DNA from: Paracoccaceae bacterium
GTDB lineage: Bacteria > Pseudomonadota > Alphaproteobacteria > Rhodobacterales > Rhodobacteraceae
Assembly: GCA_024304855.1 (NCBI GenBank)
Contig: JAMWZG010000011.1
Location: 1-36,177 of the forward strand
Reading direction: 5' to 3'
Length of the DNA stretch: 36,177 bases
Shown here: piece by piece, positions 1 to 7,281 of the stretch
How positions within the stretch are numbered: position 1 is the stretch's first letter
Layout: each line of letters opens with the position of its first letter
Translations under genes and position numbers: made by a program
Notes under the pieces: model-generated
The model's database searches: none
The model's input: only the letters and a program-made list of their open reading frames with translations
Told to the model about the DNA's origin: nothing

Positions 1-735
1 CGGCTTGACATTCAGCGCGGCGATGGCGCGGAACACGGCCGTCCAGCGGATCGTGCCTTCGCCCAGTGCCCAGTGACGGTCGGCATAGCCTTCGGCATCC
101 TGCAAATGGATGTGGTCCAGCATGTCGCCTGCGGCGGTCACAAAGTAATCCACGGGCGGCGCTCCGGTGCGGCCATGGGCATATTGTGCATGTCCGGTGT
201 CGATCGACAGTTTCAGCGCGGGTGAGGCGAAGCTGTCCACCAGACGCAGACGGTCCAGCGGGTCGATATCCTCGATATTCTCCATCACCAGGGTGACGCC
301 CTGATCCGCGGCCCGTTTGACGGCGGCGCCGATGCAGGCATGGACATTGTCCATCAGGTTGCGGCGGTTGTCGGGGAAATTGTCCAAGTTGTTGTAATCC
401 CAGGTGGAATAGGGCGAATGGATCACCATCTGCGTGGCCCCCAGTGCCGCGCAGACATCCAGCCCCTGATCCATACGGCGTGCGACGATCTTCTGCACCT
501 CGGGGTCCGACGTGCCGATGGTGAATCCCCAGAACGGGCCATGGATGCCCAGCCGGCCGCTATAGCCATCCAGCAGCTTGCGCGTATGGGCCACTTCGGC
601 CGACCAGTCGCCGTCCAGAACGGTGGCGGTGTGGAAGGCCTGCAATTCCAGATCGCGGTTCTTTTCCAACACCCAGTCGCGCCAGGTTTCCAGCCCTGCG
701 GTGCCCAGCGCCGCGCCAATCACGGGAAGTGACAT
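1..735 (-). CDS. Sugar phosphate isomerase/epimerase (TIM-barrel), 3'-truncated by window edge
   Basis: The minus-strand frame opens with ATG at 735 (protein MSLPVIGAALGTAGLE...) after a good GGAG ribosome site 5 nt upstream, and stays open for 245 codons to base 1. The C-terminus lies outside the window. The pattern is that of the xylose-isomerase-like TIM-barrel family (AP endonuclease 2 fold). Likely divalent-metal ligands can be seen: the Glu of the ENIEDIDP segment, the Asp/His of SIDTGHAQYAHG and the histidines of DHIHLQDAEG. Family members isomerise or epimerise keto-sugars or inositol derivatives; the substrate cannot be told from sequence. It is the only sugar-type gene here and is probably the edge of a different operon. 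Its upstream region carries an inverted repeat (744-799). The family call is firm, the specific reaction unknown. Confidence 0.85.
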   Translation of the reverse strand, partial: MSLPVIGAALGTAGLETWRDWVLEKNRDLELQAFHTATVLDGDWSAEVAHTRKLLDGYSGRLGIHGPFWGFTIGTSDPEVQKIVARRMDQGLDVCAALGATQMVIHSPYSTWDYNNLDNFPDNRRNLMDNVHACIGAAVKRAADQGVTLVMENIEDIDPLDRLRLVDSFASPALKLSIDTGHAQYAHGRTGAPPVDYFVTAAGDMLDHIHLQDAEGYADRHWALGEGTIRWTAVFRAIAALNVKP

Positions 736-743
736 GTCGTCTC

Positions 744-799
744 CTTTGTCATGTGTGATGGCAGGGCTAGGCGGGTTTCGTGACCGTAGAATGACAAAG
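744..799. promoter_or_regulatory. Inverted repeat upstream of the isomerase gene
   Basis: CTTTGTCAT at 744-752 and ATGACAAAG at 791-799 are perfect 9-base inverted copies separated by 38 bases, in the short gap between the SIP stop (868) and the isomerase start (735). They could be two operator half-sites for a looping or dimer-of-dimers regulator, or a long-loop hairpin in the isomerase leader. No regulator is assigned. Confidence 0.3.
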
Positions 800-867
800 C
801 AATGATGGTTTTGAAACTGTCCGTTCGGGGCATTTTTGGCCGTCTGCCATGGCGGGGGATCATGCGG

Positions 868-1920
868 TCAGGCTGTGCGCGTCCAATAGGCGGCGCAGGT
901 CACATTGGCGGGCAGCTTGCCCGTGATCCGTTGCAGACTGGCGCGGATCTCCTGCGCGACGGATTTCTCGCCCGCGAACTGGATCGTGGCGGTCTCGGCC
1001 TGCGTCAGACAGTGCGCGGCGGAGCGGGTAAGATGGGCCGTGACCTCGTCACGCGAGGCGGTGTCACGCCCCTGCACCAGCCATTCCACCTGCACCCCCG
1101 GCGGCGCGTCGAGGGGCAGGATATTGGCCGCATCAGAGACCGTGAGCATCGCATGACCCTGCGTATCCGGGCTGGCCTCGTGCAGGATGCGGGCCACGGC
1201 AGGAAGGGCCGTTTCGTCCCCGCCCAGCCACAGGGTCGGCGTCCGAGGCAGCCAGCCGCCGCCGGGGCCGGTCAGGCCGACACGCGCGCCCGCCCGAACT
1301 TGCTGCGCCCATGCACAGGTGCGTCCGTGCCCATGCAGGAAAACATCGACATCAAGCCAGCCCTGTGCCGGGTCGATGGCGCGAATGGTGTAGACTGGCA
1401 TATGCAGGTCACTTGCCCCCGGCCAGACCGTGCGCCCGTTGCGGTTCAAGCGGGGCCAGACCGGCGCATCCGGGTCAGTCGGTTGCAGCAGGCGGAGATG
1501 CAGGCCGTTCTGCGCCAGATAGCCAAGATCCTCGGCCTCCAGCCGCAGCCGCATGAACCCGCGCGACAGGCGTGTAACGCGGCTGACCCGCGCGCTGCGG
1601 AAATTGGGGGGAAGCCGCCCCTCCAGATCACCCTCTGCCTGCCAGTCCAGCCGTGCCGAGAGACCTTCCTCGACCTCCTCCAGCAGATGCCCCAGCGTAT
1701 CGCGCAGGTTCTGCAATCCCGCTTCGGAGCCTGCGTCCAGCCGCAGACTGGCCCGCCTGGCGCGCCATGTGATCTCGATGTTGCCGGGGCCGACATGGCT
1801 GCTGATCACGCGGTTCGGGGCCACATGCACGCTGCAAAAGGTGGACAGGGCCCGGGCGAACCCTTCCAGCGCGGGCCATGTGACGGGCATCAGTTGCCCG
1901 AGCATTTTGTGACGGGCCAT
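868..1920 (-). CDS. Siderophore-interacting protein (SIP): FAD-dependent ferric-siderophore reductase with N-terminal DUF2218-like domain
   Basis: This 350-aa protein starts after a strong AAGGAGGG site. Residues about 1-95 resemble DUF2218, a small domain often attached to SIPs. Residues about 105-345 form a ferredoxin-NADP-reductase-like SIP: the MPVYTIR segment matches the FAD-binding R-x-Y-T motif, followed by HGHGRTCAWA, the GPGGGW loop, an LGGDETALPA nucleotide-binding segment, and the typical C-terminal AGEKSVAQEIR and YWT motifs. SIPs (ViuB/YqjH type) reduce Fe(III) in imported siderophores in the cytoplasm, using NAD(P)H, to release Fe(II). It is the last gene of the hydroxamate-siderophore operon, 18 bp after an exporter-type ABC gene, which fits iron release after FhuBCD import. 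Assignment is by motif; the ferri-siderophore substrate is inferred from neighbours. Confidence 0.93.
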   Translation of the reverse strand: MARHKMLGQLMPVTWPALEGFARALSTFCSVHVAPNRVISSHVGPGNIEITWRARRASLRLDAGSEAGLQNLRDTLGHLLEEVEEGLSARLDWQAEGDLEGRLPPNFRSARVSRVTRLSRGFMRLRLEAEDLGYLAQNGLHLRLLQPTDPDAPVWPRLNRNGRTVWPGASDLHMPVYTIRAIDPAQGWLDVDVFLHGHGRTCAWAQQVRAGARVGLTGPGGGWLPRTPTLWLGGDETALPAVARILHEASPDTQGHAMLTVSDAANILPLDAPPGVQVEWLVQGRDTASRDEVTAHLTRSAAHCLTQAETATIQFAGEKSVAQEIRASLQRITGKLPANVTCAAYWTRTA

Positions 1921-1938
1921 GGCGCGCGCCCTCCTTGT

Positions 1939-3639
1939 TCAACTGGCCAGACGGGCATAGAGCCCGTCCTGCGCCATCAACGCCGCGTGACTGCCCACTT
2001 CGCGCACCTGACCGTCCTGCATCACCACGATCCGGTCGGCGTTGCGGATCGTGCCCAGACGGTGCGCGATCACCAATGTGGTGCGCCCCACCGACAGTGC
2101 TTCCAGCGCGGACTGGATCTCGCGCTCGGTCTGGCTGTCGAGGGCCGATGTCGCCTCGTCCAGGATCAGGATCGGCGGGTTCTTCAGGAACGCGCGCGCA
2201 ATCGCCACGCGCTGCTTCTGACCGCCCGACAGCATGACGCCACGCTCTCCCACCATCGTGTTCAGCCCGTCCGGCAGGCTGGCAATCATCGGCCCAAGCT
2301 GCGCCTTTTGCGCGGCCGCGATGATCTCGGCCTCGGTTGCGTCCAGGCGGCCATAGGCGATGTTCTCGCGCAGGGTGGTGCCGAACAGGAAAACGTCCTG
2401 ACTGACCAGACCGATCTGGCGGCGCAGACTGTCCAGTGTCATGCTGGCCAGGGGGCGCCCGTCGATCAGGATCTGCCCCGCACCGGGTTCATAAAAGCGC
2501 GGCACCAGCGCCAGAAGCGTGGTCTTGCCCGCACCTGAGGCACCGACAAAGGCCACGGTTTCACCTGCGCGCACGTCAAGGGACACATGCCTGAGCACAG
2601 GGCGCGTGCTGTCATAGCCGAAAGAGACATCGTCAAAGGTCACATGCCCCGCCAGCGACGGGGCCGGGGTTGCGTCCGGCGCATCGGCAATCTCGGGCTC
2701 GGTGTCCAGCAGTTCCAGATAGCGGCCAAAGCCGGCGATGCCGCGCGGATAGGTCTCGATCACGGCGGCGATCTTTTCGAGGGGCCGGAAGAACACGTTG
2801 ACCAGCAGCAGAAAGCCCACAAAGGCCCCGGTGGTCATGTCGCCCTGCAACACGAAGCCCGCGCCTACGACCAGAACCACCACCTGCACGAAACGCAGAC
2901 CCATGTAGTGAATGGCCGACGAAATCGCCATATAGCGATAGGCATCCAGCTTGGTCGCGCGATAGGCGCGGTTGTCGCGGGCAAAGAGCCCTTCCTCATG
3001 GCGCTCGTTGGCGAAGGCCTGCACGACACGGATGCCGCCCATCGCCTCTTCGAGGCGCACGTTGAAGTGCCCGACACGGCTGTAAATGTCCTGCCAGGTC
3101 CGGGTCATCCGTCCGCCATAGACCACGACCAGCCAGATGCTGAGCGGCACGATGGCGGCTGTCACCAACGCCAGCGTCGGATGCAGGGTCAGCATCAGCG
3201 CGAAGGCACCAAGGAAGGTCATCACGGCGATGAACAGATCCTCGGGGCCGTGATGGGCGACCTCTCCGATCTCTTCCAGGTCGCGGGTCACGCGCGCCAC
3301 CAGTTTGCCGGTGCGGGCATGGTCGAACCAGCGCCAGCTGAGCCGGGTCAGATGCGAGAAGGCGCGCGCGCGCAGTTCCGTCTCGATCTCGATCCCCAGC
3401 ATGTGACCCCAATAGATCACGATGCCCATCAGCGCCGTGTTCACGGCATAGATCGCCAGCAGCACCAGCGCCGCCGTGACCGTCAGGCCCCAGTCGCCCA
3501 TGGGCAGCAGCCTGTCGATGAACCAAGTGATCGCCAGCGGAAAGGCCAGTTCCAGCAGGCCTGACAGGACAGCCGAGCCGAAATCCAGCCAGAAGAGGCG
3601 GGTATGGGGGCGGTAATAGGCAAAGAATCTGCGCAGCAT
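1939..3639 (-). CDS. Exporter-fold ABC half-transporter (permease-ATPase fusion)
   Basis: This 566-aa protein has the MsbA/type IV layout: about six N-terminal membrane helices (residues about 15-300) followed by a nucleotide-binding domain (about 330-566). Walker A is GASGAGKTT, the Q-loop lies in VSQDVFLFG, the signature is LSGGQKQR, Walker B is LILDEAT and the H-loop is IAHRL, so the ATPase site looks intact. It lies 17 bp downstream of the FhuC-like gene and 18 bp upstream of SIP. By homology alone it could export lipid or drug. In this setting it could recycle the desferri-siderophore outward, or act as an inward exporter-fold transporter like YbtPQ or IrtAB, the latter carrying a SIP domain. 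No partner half-transporter is present, so a homodimer is expected. Direction of transport is unknown. Confidence 0.9.
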   Translation of the reverse strand: MLRRFFAYYRPHTRLFWLDFGSAVLSGLLELAFPLAITWFIDRLLPMGDWGLTVTAALVLLAIYAVNTALMGIVIYWGHMLGIEIETELRARAFSHLTRLSWRWFDHARTGKLVARVTRDLEEIGEVAHHGPEDLFIAVMTFLGAFALMLTLHPTLALVTAAIVPLSIWLVVVYGGRMTRTWQDIYSRVGHFNVRLEEAMGGIRVVQAFANERHEEGLFARDNRAYRATKLDAYRYMAISSAIHYMGLRFVQVVVLVVGAGFVLQGDMTTGAFVGFLLLVNVFFRPLEKIAAVIETYPRGIAGFGRYLELLDTEPEIADAPDATPAPSLAGHVTFDDVSFGYDSTRPVLRHVSLDVRAGETVAFVGASGAGKTTLLALVPRFYEPGAGQILIDGRPLASMTLDSLRRQIGLVSQDVFLFGTTLRENIAYGRLDATEAEIIAAAQKAQLGPMIASLPDGLNTMVGERGVMLSGGQKQRVAIARAFLKNPPILILDEATSALDSQTEREIQSALEALSVGRTTLVIAHRLGTIRNADRIVVMQDGQVREVGSHAALMAQDGLYARLAS

Positions 3640-3656
3640 CGGGGTATCTTTCCGGT

Positions 3657-4433
3657 TCAGCAGGGATGGGCGAGGGTCTGCCCGCCATTGTGGATCACCT
3701 GCATCGGCAGGCCATAGATGCGGCTCAGGGCTGCGGGCTGCATCAGCGTCTGGATGGGCCCCTGCAACAGAAGCTGCCCGCCTGTCAGCGCGACGACATG
3801 ATCGCAGTAGCGGGCAGCCATGTTGATATCATGCAGCACGACTACTGCACTCATCCCTTCGGCGCGGCACATGGTCTGCACCAGCCCCAGCACCTCGACC
3901 TGATGGGCAATGTCCAGCGCCGAAGTGGGTTCATCCAGCAGCAGGGTGCGCGCGCCCTGCGCCAGCATCATGGCGATCCAGCCACGCTGCCTTTCGCCCC
4001 CTGACATCGTATCCACCAACCTGTCGGTCATGCCTGACAGCCCGCAGCGGGCGATGGCCCGCGCGACGGCGGCATGGTCCTCGGGGCGCAAGCGCCCCAG
4101 TGCGCCGCGCCAGGGATAGCGCCCCAGTGCCACCAGTTCTTGCAGGCGCATCCCTTCGGCGGGTGGGGTGGTCTGCGGCAGATAGGCCAGGTCACGGGCA
4201 AGCGCGCGGATGGGCCAGTCTGCCAGATCGCGCCCGTCATAGGTGATACGCCCTGCCGTGGGGCGGGTCTGCCCGGCCAGCAGGCGCAGCAGCGTGGATT
4301 TGCCCGAGCCGTTGCACCCCAGAAGTGCTGTGACGCCACCTTGGGGAATCTCGAGGGTGAGCCCTTCGATCAGGCGTCTGCCCGGCACGTCATAGGTTAC
4401 GGATGAGACGGAAAACAGCGGCATGTTGGTCAC
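3657..4433 (-). CDS. fhuC: Fe(3+)-hydroxamate siderophore ABC transporter, ATP-binding protein (FhuC-like)
   Basis: A 258-aa ATPase of the siderophore importer class. Walker A is GCNGSGKST (the Cys at the third position is a little unusual), the signature is MSGGERQR, Walker B is LLLDEPTSALD and the H-loop is VVLHDIN. The LVALGRYPWRGALGR segment is FhuC-like. The GTG start at 4433 overlaps the stop of the FhuB-like gene (GTGA); an in-frame ATG at 4424 is an alternative, and neither has a strong Shine-Dalgarno. The protein powers the double permease encoded immediately upstream. The name rests on the FhuD-FhuB-FhuC order and the double-length permease. Confidence 0.9.
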   Translation of the reverse strand: MTNMPLFSVSSVTYDVPGRRLIEGLTLEIPQGGVTALLGCNGSGKSTLLRLLAGQTRPTAGRITYDGRDLADWPIRALARDLAYLPQTTPPAEGMRLQELVALGRYPWRGALGRLRPEDHAAVARAIARCGLSGMTDRLVDTMSGGERQRGWIAMMLAQGARTLLLDEPTSALDIAHQVEVLGLVQTMCRAEGMSAVVVLHDINMAARYCDHVVALTGGQLLLQGPIQTLMQPAALSRIYGLPMQVIHNGGQTLAHPC

Positions 4434-6397
4434 TTTCGCAACAACAGGATGAACAGCCAGGGCGCGCCGATCAGGGTCGCCATCAGGCCAAGCGGAAGGT
4501 CATAGGGATAGCTGAGCGTGCGGGTGCCGAATGTGGCCAGCCCCATCAATGCGGCCCCGATCACCGCGCTGCCACAGAGGGCATGGTGCGGCCGCATCAG
4601 GCCAAGGCTGCGGGCCAGATGCGGTGCCATCAGCCCCACGAAACTGACAGGGCCGACCAGCAAGGTGGCGGCCCCCGTGGCCAGCCCGGCGAGCAGGACA
4701 AGCGCCAGCCGCGCCCAGATCAGGGGCAGGCCCAGCGCCTGACCGACCGCGCTGCCCAGCGGCATGATCTCAAGCCAGCGGGCGGCGAGCAGCAGCAGCG
4801 TCAGGATGCCCAGCGCCAACCCTGCCAATGCCAGGGCGGTGGCGGGTGTCACCTGCGCCGTGGTGCCGGACATCCAGCCCAGCACGACCCAGGCGCGGCG
4901 GTCGTCCGAGGCCATGATCGCAGCCAGCACCGCCGATGCCAGCGCGCCGATGGCCAGACCCGCAAGCAACAACCGGGCCGGGGCCATGTCGTGCCGCAGG
5001 GCATAGGCGGCAAGGCCCGTCAGGGCCAGCGCGCCCCCTGTCGCCGCGCCAAGTGCCAGCGCCATGATGCCGGGGGCGGCCAGCAGAAAGACCACCGCCG
5101 CATAGCCGAGGGCTGCCCCTCCGGTCACGCCAAGCACTTCGGGCGCGGCCATCGGGTTGGCCGTCAATCGCTGCAATACGGCGCCGGCCATGGCCAGCAA
5201 CGCGCCGGCGGACATGGCCGCCAGCAGCGCGGTGGCGCGCAGCGGCAGGAAATCAGCCCAGAGGGCAGAGGGGACGAGGCCCCATCCCGCCGGCCCGCGC
5301 CCCAGAAGCAGCAGGCCCAGCACAAGCGCCAGCGTGACCAGTGCAAGGCTGCCGATCACCCGTCCCGGTTGGCGGGCGCGGCCTGCGGTCTGCACGCCCT
5401 GTTCGACGCGGCCGGGCACCTGTGCCGTCATGCGCGGCAAGAGCCACAGCAGCAGCGGCCCACCGATCAACCCGGTCAGGGCACCTGTCGGCAGGCTCGG
5501 TCCGCCCAGGCTGGCCGTGGCCATGAGCACCCCATCCGCCAGCGACAGGATCACCGCCCCTGCGATGGGTGCCAGCATCAGGCGCTGCAACGGGCTGCGC
5601 GCGCCAAGGCTGCGCGCCAGTGCCGGGGCCGCCAGTCCGACAAAGCCGATCAGCCCCAGCTCGGCCGATACCAGCGCCGACAGCGCCACGGCCAGCACCA
5701 GCGTTGCGCCGCGCAGTCCGGCCAGGCGCACGCCCAGGGCGCGGGCCTGCGCATCGCCCAGAGACAGGGCCATCAAGGGACGTGCCAGCACCGCTGCCAG
5801 GATCACCGCAGGCACAAGGCAGGCCGCCAGACGCCAGACCCCTCTCCAGTCTGTCTGGGTCAGCGCCCCTCCGTTCCACATGATCAGGGACAGCAGGTAA
5901 TGCCCCTGCGACAGGGTCAAGGCCGTGGCGATGGCGGCGGCCATCAGCCCGACCAGAAGCCCTGCGATGGTGACGGTCACAGGTGCGAAATCCCGGCGCG
6001 CGCCCAGCCAGATCACCAGCACCGTCGTCAGCGCGGACCCGGCAAAAGCCACCGGCAGATGCGAGGTCACAAGAAGGCCCGGTGTGAAAATGGTAGCGGC
6101 CACAAGGGCCAGTTGCGCGCCAGCGGCGGTGCCCAATGTCGTGGGGTCGGCCAGCGGATTGCGCAGCACGGCCTGCATCAGCGCCCCGGCCAGACCAAGC
6201 GCCGCCCCCGCCAGAAGTGCAATCGCGCCGCGCGGCATGGCGCCATAAGACAGCAGGATCTGCGGCACGCTCATCGCATCGACCTGCCAGGGCAGGGCTG
6301 GCCACTGCGCCCATGGCAGCAGGCGCAGGGCGGTAAACCCCCAAAGCGCCATCGCCAGCACAAGCGCCAGTGGCAGGATCGCGCGGGTCAGGGTCAT
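4430..6397 (-). CDS. fhuB: Fe(3+)-hydroxamate siderophore ABC transporter, double-length permease (FhuB-like)
   Basis: At 655 aa this is twice the usual FecCD permease length and consists of two homologous halves, each with about ten hydrophobic helices. The first half has the LAGALMQAVLRNPLADPTTLG segment and an LIGFVGLAAPALARSLG segment; the second repeats them as MAGAVLQRLTANPMAAPEVLG and VSFVGLMAPHLARSLG. Tandem fusion is the hallmark of FhuB, the inner-membrane channel for ferric hydroxamates. The ATG overlaps the stop of the FhuD-like gene by four bases (ATGA), implying translational coupling. Both ATPase-contacting G-L-x-x-P-x-x-A-R segments look intact. Confidence 0.94.
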   Translation of the reverse strand: MTLTRAILPLALVLAMALWGFTALRLLPWAQWPALPWQVDAMSVPQILLSYGAMPRGAIALLAGAALGLAGALMQAVLRNPLADPTTLGTAAGAQLALVAATIFTPGLLVTSHLPVAFAGSALTTVLVIWLGARRDFAPVTVTIAGLLVGLMAAAIATALTLSQGHYLLSLIMWNGGALTQTDWRGVWRLAACLVPAVILAAVLARPLMALSLGDAQARALGVRLAGLRGATLVLAVALSALVSAELGLIGFVGLAAPALARSLGARSPLQRLMLAPIAGAVILSLADGVLMATASLGGPSLPTGALTGLIGGPLLLWLLPRMTAQVPGRVEQGVQTAGRARQPGRVIGSLALVTLALVLGLLLLGRGPAGWGLVPSALWADFLPLRATALLAAMSAGALLAMAGAVLQRLTANPMAAPEVLGVTGGAALGYAAVVFLLAAPGIMALALGAATGGALALTGLAAYALRHDMAPARLLLAGLAIGALASAVLAAIMASDDRRAWVVLGWMSGTTAQVTPATALALAGLALGILTLLLLAARWLEIMPLGSAVGQALGLPLIWARLALVLLAGLATGAATLLVGPVSFVGLMAPHLARSLGLMRPHHALCGSAVIGAALMGLATFGTRTLSYPYDLPLGLMATLIGAPWLFILLLRK

Positions 6398-7281
6398 GTC
6401 GCCAGTGCCCCTGTCAGCGCATCGGCAAAGCGCAGCGCAGTCGGCATTCCGCCAAAGCCGTTCAAGGCGGGCAGGCGGTGCAACCGGCCATGGCGCACCG
6501 GCGGCAGCGCGTTCCAGAGTGCTGCATCACGCAGCGCGCGCGTGACATGGGGTGGAACCTCGCCCAGCAGGATCAACCGGGCGTCGGGGAAGGCGGCCAG
6601 CCGCTCCAGCGGCACTGGGGCGGCAAAGGCAAAGCGCGTCCCTTCGGACCATGCGTTGCGCAGCCCCATGGCCGTCAGCGTGCCACCGAAAAGGCTGTCA
6701 TCTCCGAAGATGCGGACATGGCGCGCGTCCCCGATCTCGATCAGCAGAAAGGGCCGGTCGGCATGGCCGGACAGACGGCGCGCCAGACCGTCCAGCCGCA
6801 CATGCGCCGCCTCTTGTGCGCGCAGCCCGTCGGCGGGGCGCCCCAGAACTTCGGCCAGTTCGGCCAGCAGGGTCATCACGCGCGGAAATGGCGCTTCGCG
6901 CGGGACATAGATCGTGCGGCTGAACACGGGGGCCAGGGTCGCGAGGCGGTCTTCGATGAAAGCGTAGTAGTTCGACGACAGGATCACATCGGGGGCGACA
7001 AGGCTCAGCGCCTCGATATTCGGTGCGCCGCGCAGGCCCAGATCGACGGTGGCGGGGGCAGGCGGCAGGGGCGCCAGCGGGCGAAACCTGAGCAGTTCCG
7101 CAATCGCTGCCGGGGCGTGATCCAGCGCCAGCGCCGTTTCCGCCATGGCCCAGTCAATCGCGGCGACACGCGGCGCGACCCCTTGCGCCCGGACGCGCGG
7201 CGCCCATCCCGTCACCACGGCCATGGCCGCAGCAACAAGACAGGCGCGCCGGGTCAGACCCTGTGGTCCGGCTGTCACCAT
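6394..7281 (-). CDS. fhuD: Fe(3+)-hydroxamate siderophore ABC transporter, periplasmic binding protein (FhuD-like)
   Basis: A 295-aa class III substrate-binding protein. The N-terminus carries a twin-arginine signal (LTRRACLVAAAMAVV, cleavage near ...RVRAQG), so Tat export is likely. The mature part begins with RVAAIDWAMAETALALD and contains DLGLRGAPNIEAL and PDVILSSNYY, all FhuD-like. FhuD captures ferric hydroxamates in the periplasm and delivers them to FhuB. The start overlaps the stop of the upstream TonB-dependent receptor by 7 bp and the stop overlaps fhuB, so the genes are tightly coupled. Substrate class (ferrichrome, coprogen or ferrioxamine) cannot be resolved by eye. Confidence 0.92.
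   Translation of the reverse strand: MVTAGPQGLTRRACLVAAAMAVVTGWAPRVRAQGVAPRVAAIDWAMAETALALDHAPAAIAELLRFRPLAPLPPAPATVDLGLRGAPNIEALSLVAPDVILSSNYYAFIEDRLATLAPVFSRTIYVPREAPFPRVMTLLAELAEVLGRPADGLRAQEAAHVRLDGLARRLSGHADRPFLLIEIGDARHVRIFGDDSLFGGTLTAMGLRNAWSEGTRFAFAAPVPLERLAAFPDARLILLGEVPPHVTRALRDAALWNALPPVRHGRLHRLPALNGFGGMPTALRFADALTGALAT

Noticed and set aside
802-2538. A 578-codon open frame on the plus strand opposite SIP and the ABC exporter
   Set aside because: Composition is Arg/Gln/His/Pro-rich without recognisable domains. The opposite strand carries well-matched families with all motifs, so this is an antisense frame caused by high GC.
4403-6910. An 835-codon plus-strand frame opposite fhuB and fhuD
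   Set aside because: It is extremely Gln/Arg/Gly-rich, lacks any fold pattern, and mirrors the third-position bias of the real minus-strand permease gene.
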